Shown here piece by piece: positions 56,992-64,000 of a stretch of 64,000 nt of DNA. The notes under the pieces were generated by a model. The model did not search any database, had not been told where the DNA came from, and saw nothing but the letters and a program-made list of their open reading frames with translations. Within the stretch, counting starts at the first letter, position 1; the number at the start of each line of letters is the position of its first letter. Origin of the DNA: Ascaphus truei (taxonomy: Eukaryota; Chordata; Amphibia; Anura; Ascaphidae); contig CM071568.1 in NCBI GenBank assembly GCA_036426205.1, forward strand, positions 35,823,499 to 35,887,498, written 5' to 3'. Made by a program: the position numbers and the translations under genes.

Positions 56992-58992
56992 ATGGACATT
57001 TCAGCTCACCCTTACTCGTTGCCAGGAGGCTTCCTGGTGATCAAGGCGGGTGACACCGAGACTATTCGATGCCTGTATATGCAGTGCCGATTGCCGGGTG
57101 GAGAGGCCAGCACCACGGCAAGGAGTCCCCAATGTGGTATCCATTACCTGTGGGCCGTGCAGCCCTTTGTGCCGGGGTATACCGTGGAGGCGGGAGTGGA
57201 GACAGCCAAGCTGACGGCTGAGGCCTCGCCCAAAGTCAAGGAAGAGCAAGCGGATCCCGGAGAATGGGGATCGCTGTTAATGATTGCAACAGAGCCTAAA
57301 GAGACCGGGGCCTGCAACCACGGTGAGAACCTGGAACCTCAACGTCGGTCCCCTGCGGGAGTGCCACTACCTGAGTTGGAGTCTGCATCTTCGGACGAAG
57401 AACAACCCAGCCCGACATCGGTGGTGATGCACCTACTGGCGGGCCACTACAGTGGCGCTGTAACAGAACCAGGCCTTACCTGTCAAGCGGTGGAGCTGAG
57501 TCTCGAGGTGCCGAGATCGCCTGTGCGGAGACAACCGGAGCGGAGGAGTCCCACGGCCGTGGTGACTTCCAGCGCGGAAGGCAAAGAAGACCCCATCCCG
57601 AGCCAACGGAGCGGTGAGACACCTCCTTACCCTCCGCAGGCGCCGGTGGTGGCGACGGTGATGGAAGGCCTAGCCCAGGCCCAAGCGGAACGCAGAGCAG
57701 AACCTTCATTTCCGGCGGCGTATGTCGTTGTGAAGGAAGAGGTTCCGGTGGGGAGCCCAACCCAAGATGGCAGCGGTGAGTCCCGTGAGATCGATGACCT
57801 CACTTCCGGCGGACACTGCGGAACCGGATGGAAGATGGCCGCGCCCTCGCGACCGCTGTGCAGTAATCGATCATCTGGAGCAGCCAAGAGCAAGAGCTGG
57901 CATGCCCTGCGGAAGCCTGGCAACCAGGAGACGGGTGAGCCGGAATCCCAACCCGATGGTACCGGTCGAGGTAGCGAGAAGCTGCGGGTCGTTGTGCCGC
58001 ATCGGCCTATGGCCTTTCCCTATGCCCAGCCCCCGTCTTTAGTTAAAACCCCCGCCCCTGTCACCTCTTCATCTGGGACCCATTCGAGCCAAGGGTTATC
58101 TGGGGAGTCACGGGATACATCCGATGAACGGACTGGGGAAAATATGGACTGGGGCGATTGTTTAACCTCCGATAAGGGATCGGGGAGGGAAATGTCTATG
58201 TGCACAATGTCATCCCGCACTAATGATAACAGTAGTATGGTTAATGTACGGTGTAGGCCTAAGCGCCTTGGGTCTAATTCCAGGTCCACCGGGACATCCG
58301 GAATCTCTTCAGGGGGAGAACCGGAAGAGGGTGAGGATACTGTAGCTACTGTAGAGAGAGTCAAAGAGAGAGAAACCATTTGGTGGGCGCCCATGTTTGA
58401 GGGGTATGAGGCCTGGATGGACCGTACACGGTTCATATTAAGGAGGGATGGAATAGTGGACTACTGTTGGGACGTAGGAGAGTTCTCTGAGGAGGAGCAC
58501 TTAGAAGAGCTCCGGCTATGGTGGCATGATATTCAAACGGGGGTAGTCACTCCCCGAGGGTCGGCCATATTTCGGGACATAGTTGAACCTGATGAGCCAT
58601 TATCATGGGTACTGCCAGGCAGGGTAGGCAACAAAAAGCTCATTCGCACCAGCAGGGCTGAAAGAGCCATTGTCACTAAATACAAGAAATCCCATGGCCT
58701 AGAGTACCCTTACGTGCCAGAACCCTTAATGCAGGAGATTGAGGATAGTAGGGATACGTGGCTGAGGGAGACAGTGGAGGAATACATGCTGAGCAAGTCA
58801 GGTGGGTATGCTGGGTTTAAAACGGAAGAGCGAATCGCACACCTTATGAGAGTGTGGAGTGTTGGGCGCAACATTTTCATGAACCGGATGGTGTACAGGC
58901 CAGAAAATTGGCCGCCTAGAGCATACAGCGTGACTGTAAAGGATGTAAATGGTAGGGAGGTGCAGAAGCCAGACCCTAGGCACTATTATTAG
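56992..58992 (+). CDS. long ORF of unknown family in an LTR retrotransposon (666 aa)
   Basis: The frame is open from 56638, the codon after the TGA, and closes at TAG 58990-58992. The first ATG is 56992 (MDISAHPYSLPGGFLVIKAG). Residues 1-450 are Pro-, Ser-, Glu- and Gly-rich, probably disordered. About 458-666 form a compact, charged, Trp-rich domain: ETIWWAPMFEGYEAWMDRTR, LRRDGIVDYCWDVGEFSEEE, PYVPEPLMQEIEDSRDTWLR, VWSVGRNIFMNRMVYRPENW. There is no zinc knuckle, DTG protease, RT, RNase H, integrase or transmembrane segment. The frame fills most of the interior between two matching LTRs, so the element has no visible polymerase. The role of the protein is unknown; a gag-like structural protein is the default guess. 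Confidence 0.82.
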   Translation: MDISAHPYSLPGGFLVIKAGDTETIRCLYMQCRLPGGEASTTARSPQCGIHYLWAVQPFVPGYTVEAGVETAKLTAEASPKVKEEQADPGEWGSLLMIATEPKETGACNHGENLEPQRRSPAGVPLPELESASSDEEQPSPTSVVMHLLAGHYSGAVTEPGLTCQAVELSLEVPRSPVRRQPERRSPTAVVTSSAEGKEDPIPSQRSGETPPYPPQAPVVATVMEGLAQAQAERRAEPSFPAAYVVVKEEVPVGSPTQDGSGESREIDDLTSGGHCGTGWKMAAPSRPLCSNRSSGAAKSKSWHALRKPGNQETGEPESQPDGTGRGSEKLRVVVPHRPMAFPYAQPPSLVKTPAPVTSSSGTHSSQGLSGESRDTSDERTGENMDWGDCLTSDKGSGREMSMCTMSSRTNDNSSMVNVRCRPKRLGSNSRSTGTSGISSGGEPEEGEDTVATVERVKERETIWWAPMFEGYEAWMDRTRFILRRDGIVDYCWDVGEFSEEEHLEELRLWWHDIQTGVVTPRGSAIFRDIVEPDEPLSWVLPGRVGNKKLIRTSRAERAIVTKYKKSHGLEYPYVPEPLMQEIEDSRDTWLRETVEEYMLSKSGGYAGFKTEERIAHLMRVWSVGRNIFMNRMVYRPENWPPRAYSVTVKDVNGREVQKPDPRHYY

Positions 58993-59193
58993 TGTGGTGT
59001 AATGTGGATTCTCCTTAGGAGCAGTGCAGTCTGCAGGTCAGCATGCACTGTGTGCAATTATGTTTACTGTGTGAAGAAATGATTTAGTGTGAAATAATGT
59101 ATTTTTATAATATGTTGTTCTGTTATGTGTTGCAGTGCTACCTGGAAGAAGGCTCCACAAATTTAGATCCCAGCCGGGATGTTGGGTTTCACC

Positions 59194-59203
59194 AGGGGGA
59201 GAA
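59194..59203 (+). promoter_or_regulatory. polypurine tract of the LTR element
   Basis: aggggga gaa directly precedes the 3' LTR start TGTAGCC at 59204, the normal position for plus-strand priming. Confidence 0.75.
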
Positions 59204-59995
59204 TGTAGCCATGTATAAAAATGGTATACAGCTCCTTCTCATGCTGGCAGTAAACCTGGTAAGTATGCAGGGTTGCCAGCAACAATCACGGAGGTTTGCC
59301 CTCACAAGCTAGTGAGGTGTCATATGTAACAAGGGAAGTGACAACATGCTCTGTGTCCACTGTTAGTGACACAGAGGGCTGTCTGTTTCTGAGGCTATAT
59401 AAGACACAGAACTGCCTAAAGTTAGTGGTTCTTAGCTAGTGTGATGTTCTAGTTCAAGGTGGAGTGTCTGCAGCAGTTCAAGGCTGTCAGATTCTAGTGC
59501 TAGCTGACTACACACTGTGTTCAGGGACCTGACACAAATGGTGATCTCCCTTAGGGGAGAGGTGAGCCAACTCTATTGAGAGAGGAGGAACCTTCTGAGA
59601 GGGATGTACTCCAACAGGATGAGCGGCTAGCACGACCGCGATGAGGGGCAGTCTGCCTGGAAAGATGCAAATAAAGATGCCCTTGTTAACTACAACCCTT
59701 CTGTGTGAATGTGGAGTCATTCAACAGAAGGAGGTACCACAGAGGAGGTCCCCATCAGATAAATCCCCCTGCGGCCGCAGAGATCCTGATTGGGTGGAGG
59801 CGCTGCATCATATGTGAGTAGGACTCAGAGACACTACCTCAGACGCCTTTCATGCTGATATCCCCATACCAACCAAGCGGGAGACTCAGGAGTCCTGTAA
59901 GCCAACAGGTGCACCACATATCACACATCCATGTAACTGGGGGATTTTCTGCATATGGGTCAGGAGTTGTAAGGCCCAGGGAAAACACCGTTACA
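59204..59995 (+). mobile_element. 3' LTR (792 bp)
   Basis: Same length as the 5' LTR and same TGTAGCC…GTTACA ends. The flanks are ataaa before the 5' LTR and taata after the 3' LTR: no clean target duplication is visible. Confidence 0.92.
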
Positions 59996-61194
59996 TAATA
60001 TTTCACTGTTTTATTTAAATTGTTGAATTGCAAACTTCTATAGTATTTTTATATGTATTTTTTTAATACTTGAGGTGATTGGTTTCACTACATTCAACGC
60101 TCACTTGTCCCATTGTAAAATATTTCACTTTGTGTAGTGCACTTTTTTACGTTCACAATAATTGTATACTGTATGGCTTTATTATGATAAATAGCTCTTA
60201 AAGAAGGTTAACATAACATTAAAGAAGTTAACTGAACTTGGTGAATCTGGGCCAGAGAGAAGACAAATGATACCTGCGAATATGCCTAAAATAGCAGGAA
60301 AAAAATAATAATAATAAATATGTATCATTTATTAAGATATTTGTTTGCCTACTTCCATTTACTGCATCTTGTTAGGGGTTATAATTTGTCTTACTAAGTG
60401 GAGGTTTATCTGTTTTGAGGTACTGTATATATGCAAATGTTCTCACTCACAATCATTCTCTTTACTAAGATGTAGTATTTTCCTCTTAGCAGCTCATTTG
60501 GAAAAAAGAATGCATATGTTTTAACTCTAGAACAAGTGTCATTTCCAGGTAATGGTCTTCTTGCATTGTGAGACCTCAATGATAGATTCAAGAAATTAAT
60601 TTGGAAGGAGTTGTTTAATAAAGTTTTTTATCACGTAGCTTTTAAAGAGATGGTCTTTTACTCAATAAAATGTGCTAGTGCCGATTTGGCATGACCACAC
60701 TGAAACTTCCATTCAAGTCAGAGGGTGTTTCTTTTGTGCTAGTCTCAAATTCACACTATCACACTGTATTAAATATGTCCCATTAACATCAGTCCCATCT
60801 TAATTTTAGCAATCTTTCACAAATATTTGTTTTGCACATTTTAGCAAAGAATTGGATTCAATGGGGGCTACAGTATGCACGAAGCTGTGATAAGTAATTT
60901 TAAGAACGCAAAGTGCTCTTTGAACGTGATGTTCCACTGAGCGCGATTCACAGAGCAGTGCTAACAGGCACATTGCGCTCTAAAACTGACTTTTTTCAGG
61001 AAAGTCCAACTTTGCTCATATGATCAGCTGTTTGCGTTGATTTCTGCCCGTCAACGCAATTCTCTAAGCTCCTCTAACTTATTGTACTTGAAAGTTGCGC
61101 TGAAACAAGCTCACCAGCTAAAGGCAGGTGATAAAAAAAAGCAGGACTTAGAAAAATTGATTTGTTTACATTTTTGCAGGCGCAACACCCATAC
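59996..61194. other. unassigned AT-rich stretch
   Basis: No gene or repeat family recognised. The text at about 60860-60990 (gggggctacagtatgcacga) is weakly like the Harbinger-like end at 52481. Confidence 0.4.
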
Positions 61195-61372
61195 AACAGG
61201 CCCGCGGGGGTCCCAGGCTGACCCCGCGGCAGTCCCCGCGGGTCCCGTGGGTGTCCCAGGATGACCAAGGTGTCCCCGCGGCCGTCCCGGGGTCCCCGCG
61301 GCTGTCCTGGGTCCCCACAGGTGTCCTCAGGAGTCCCCGCGGGAGTCCCGGGATCCCCGCGGGCCTGCGGTA
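61195..61372. repeat. GC-rich minisatellite
   Basis: Tandem ccccgcgggtcccgggtg-type units, each about 15-20 bp with variation. The related block at 61975-62150 is more diverged. Confidence 0.85.
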
Positions 61373-62530
61373 CCAATGGTGTGCCTCAAAAAAATAAACA
61401 ATATTTCTAACTAAATACACCGCCTCCCCCTGCCCTCTAACACATACAGTACAGTAATGGGCAAAATTACTATTATCCACATATAGATAATAATGCATTT
61501 GCCCATTTTAAATACATTAATCACAATAAATACAGTAAATACATAGTACACTTACCTTTTCCAGACACCCACGATGAAGGCCGTCTTCATCCTCATCTTC
61601 ATCCTGCCCATATCCCCTTCTAAGCAGCAAAAGATACACAAGAATCAAAATAGCCAATGTAATGTCCCCTAACCCCTTAATCACCTTAGCGGTCATTAAC
61701 CGCTATAGTCATTAAGGGGTTAACTAACCCTCACCCACCATTTGGGAGGCTTATACACCCTCCCCCACTACCCACCCCGTGAGGCCTAACCACCCACTAC
61801 CCACCGGGAGGCCTACCCACCCTGGCTTGGGGACAATACCCATTTCCCCCACCCCCGTTAACCACAATAAACATCACTATATTTAATAAACAATACATAA
61901 CCCACCCCCTGTGCCCCCCATAAATACCTGATTTATTATTTTACATACAGGGTTAATAACCCAGGCTCACGAGAGTCCCAGGTGGTCATGACGGGTGTCC
62001 GCAGGCCCCACAGTGGCCCAGCAAAGGGTTTCACACAGGGTCTGGAGGCCCCGTGGACAGGTGTCCACAGGTGTCCCCCGTGGACCCGGCAGCCTTGTAC
62101 CGTGAGCATCCGAGGAGACCTCAGGTGGTCTCCAGAGGTCCCCGCAGACCTAAGGAAACAACCATGTATTTAAAATAAATTAACCTCGTCCTATACATTT
62201 AAATAAATAAATACCACCCCTCCCCCCCAAACACATACAGTAAAGCAATGTGCAAAAAAGCTATTATCCAGATATGGATAATAGATTATTTGCCCATTAA
62301 TAAACACATAAAACAGCACCAATCAAGTAAATAAATAGAGTTCTACTTACCCCGTGGCAATGAGATGCAGTCCGGAGCAGTTGCCGGCTCTGTTGGCAAA
62401 AGAATACATTGAAAATACTTTGAGGTGCCTGTCAACACCTTAATCACCTTAGCGGTTAATAACTGCCAAAGTAACTAAGGGATTAACCCACCCTACACCA
62501 ATACAACCCTTCACCCATTCATTTGTACAG
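61373..62530. repeat. satellite-like unit, two diverged copies of about 0.8 kb
   Basis: Copy 1 (61376-61950) and copy 2 (62160-62530) share, in order, aacacatacagta, gcaa[at]nnctattatcca, gataataatgcatttgccca and ttaatcaccttagcggt. Each is preceded by a GC-rich minisatellite block. A further degraded piece is suspected at 3840-3965. Confidence 0.65.
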
Positions 62531-62552
62531 TTTGTAATATATATATATATAT

Positions 62553-63125
62553 ATATGCAAATACAACTGTATGCTCATCTGCATGTCTTAGGCAGGTCTG
62601 CAACCCCGCCTTTCCCCATCATCACCCAGCATACAGCACTTCCACTGCAGCAAGGGATTCTGGGAAATGACATGCAAATGAGCACACAGTGTCACTTTTT
62701 GCCTCAAAAACCATTTTTAACATGGTTCCCTATAGGCTTAAGCTTGCTGCATGGTCACAGCTTTGAGCACAGCCAGGGTTAAGGTGCATACCCAGAAAAC
62801 CACCCACAGACAGCTATTTCGACCTTGATGGGTCTCATCAGTGTGGGGTTGATTTTTACTGGGTATGCATGAGATGCTATGGGATAGGCTATACCATAAT
62901 ACTGAGTTAAGTTATGGTGAGTAAAAAAAGTGACAAAAACCCTCCACAGGAAAGCAAATATGCAATTTGAAAAAATGTGTGCTCATTTGCATGTCATTTC
63001 CCAGAATCCCTTGCTGCAGTGGAAGTGCTGTATGCTGGGTGATGATGGGGAAAGGCGGGGTTGCAGACCTGCCTAAGACATGCAGATGAGCATACAGTTG
63101 TATTTGCATATTTGCTTTCCTGTGG
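62553..63125. repeat. hairpin repeat family, best copy (about 575 bp)
   Basis: Left arm 62553-62695 and right arm 62960-63105 are inverted copies (gcaaatacaactgtatgctc; ttccactgcagcaagggatt), which is why the same frame appears on both strands. The centre has ggttgatttttactgggtat. Related copies are at 32584, and partial ones at 8291 and 41224. No protein or target duplication is clear. Confidence 0.92.
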
Positions 63126-63255
63126 AGGTATCAGTACCGTGTTAGCCGAGCTTCAATAATCAAAAAATAAATAGATGATACCGTTCTGTGGCTAACGAAA
63201 TGCTTTTATTTGTGCGAGCTTTCGAGATACACTGATCTCTTCTTCCGGCGATGTT
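63126..63255 (-). mobile_element. PLE terminal sequence
   Basis: Minus strand reads aagctcgcacaaataaaagc and gccacagaacggtatcatct, a terminal sequence I associate with vertebrate PLEs, and includes the hammerhead-like motif at 63209-63250. The rest of the element is not in the window. Confidence 0.55.
63209..63250 (-). ncRNA. hammerhead-ribozyme-like motif 9 (degenerate)
   Basis: Minus strand: CGGAAGA, stem II GAGAU/AUCUC around CAGUGU (five pairs), GAAA, then GCUCGC instead of ACGCGU. The stem II-GAAA arrangement fits but the core and cleavage site do not. Confidence 0.4.
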
Positions 63256-63635
63256 ACAATGAATGAAGCAAGGATAACTTAAAAACAGTGTCTCTTGGAA
63301 TGTTATCTGTGCTTCTCCTTCCCCCGGTGTGGATGTGTTTTATGGCTAGAGGTGTCAAAGGGTAACTGAAAGCAAGTGAAGAAAGAGTGTGTATGTGTAT
63401 CAGTGTGAATAAAAATGAATGGAGAGCCCACAGTATAAACAGTGCTCTACACAAGGTGTGTGTGGAGTGAGAGGGATATATATGGTGTGGGTGGGTGTGG
63501 AAATGTGAGAGTTTGTAGCACAACTAAAAGTGTGTGTGGATACTATGTGGTCCCTATTGGTGTATATGGATGGAAAAATAAGGAGTATTAGTATGTGTGA
63601 GAGACAGCTGTGTGTGCATACATATAGCACAGTAA

Positions 63636-63701
63636 GTGTGGGAGTGTGTAAGTGTGTAAGTGGGAGAGTGTGGGAGTGTGTGTGTAAGTGGGAGAGTGTG
63701 G

Positions 63702-63735
<34 letters not shown>

Positions 63736-63838
63736 GTGGGAGAGTGTTGGAGTGTGTGTGTGTAAGTGGGAGAGTGTGGGAGTGTGAGTGGGTGTAAGTG
63801 GGTGTGTGGGTGTAAATTGGTGTGTGGGTGTGTTATGG
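63636..63838. repeat. GTGTGTAAGTGGGAGAGT minisatellite
   Basis: Units built from (gt)n plus aagtgggagagtgtgggag, around 24-30 bp, about seven copies. Both-strand frames (VGVCVC, HTHTPTLSH) are products of the repeat. Confidence 0.95.
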
Positions 63839-64000
63839 TCTGTTATTGTTACCTTTTTCTTCATCATGCAGTATAAAGCTCACTGCTGGTAAATTTAGTA
63901 AGATATACAGTAAGAACATATTTATTTTAATGCAGAATTGAAAATATTTTTATTTTAGCAAGTACCAACAATATTAAATGTGAAAAAAATATTGTCAGTG

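Noticed and set aside
62555..63109. The same protein encoded on both strands (MQIQLYAHLHVLGRSATPPF)
   Set aside because: It is a consequence of the inverted arms of the hairpin repeat; no codon bias or homologue suggests a gene.
63400..63867. HTHTPTLSHLHTH and VCVCVCV frames
   Set aside because: They are read-outs of the GT-rich minisatellite at 63636-63838.

Overview
The window reads as non-coding, transposon-dense chromosomal DNA of a vertebrate, most likely a frog. The evidence is the mix of elements: Penelope-like elements (PLEs) with GIY-YIG endonucleases, an L2/CR1-type LINE, an L1 with its own ORF1, a Ty3/gypsy element with a PNMA-type gag, a tRNA-derived SINE, Harbinger and Tigger-like DNA transposons, and many hairpin MITEs. 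The species assignment is inference. There are no bacterial-style operons, no canonical tRNA or rRNA gene, and no clearly functional single-copy host gene.

Layout. 0.8-2.6 kb: broken PLE. 4.2-4.6 kb: perfect-TIR MITE. 5.9-8.4 kb: antisense L2-like LINE tail plus a 0.6 kb direct duplication. 8.8-9.2 kb: hairpin with a hammerhead-like motif. 9.8-10.5 kb: antisense LINE endonuclease. 11.2-13.9 kb: LTR and eroded interior. 15.7-16.0 kb: one orphan exon-like ORF. 16.2-18.4 kb: a hairpin and PLE termini. 19.5-23.0 kb: MITEs, hairpins and a SINE. 23.1-28.7 kb: Ty3/gypsy element (LTR, gag, protease, RT, RNase H, start of integrase) split by a MITE. 28.7-29.9 kb: a second LTR element whose primer site matches about 49 nt of tRNA-Leu. 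29.9-32.5 kb: L1 with intact ORF1 and a stump of ORF2. 34.3-36.6 kb: a 2.3 kb near-palindrome carrying tRNA-like sequences. 38.4-43.1 kb: spliced, broken Harbinger Myb/SANT-like gene on the minus strand with two MITEs inside one exon. 44.1-48.3 kb: two minus-strand PLEs, one with an inverted 5' half. 48.8-51.3 kb: a 2.5 kb palindromic PLE terminus flanked by a 17 bp direct repeat. 52.8-54.8 kb: another PLE. 54.9-60.0 kb: an LTR element with two 792 bp LTRs and a long open frame of unknown family. 61.2-63.9 kb: satellite-like units, a hairpin repeat and a minisatellite.

How the parts relate. The PLE copies share a recurring terminal motif with the order and pairing of a type I hammerhead ribozyme (CUGANGA, stem II, GAAA, ACGCGU); nine sites are listed. 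Three unrelated LTR elements share the same post-LTR primer sequence (TTGGAGGYGCT), so the element at 54.9-60.0 kb, which shows no polymerase, is plausibly mobilised by a Ty3/gypsy-type partner. Seven MITEs share one terminal pattern and a TA target duplication. The least explained item is the 666-codon ORF at 56992-58992, preceded in the same frame by a further 126 codons across one TGA. All family calls come from reading the sequence; no database was searched.
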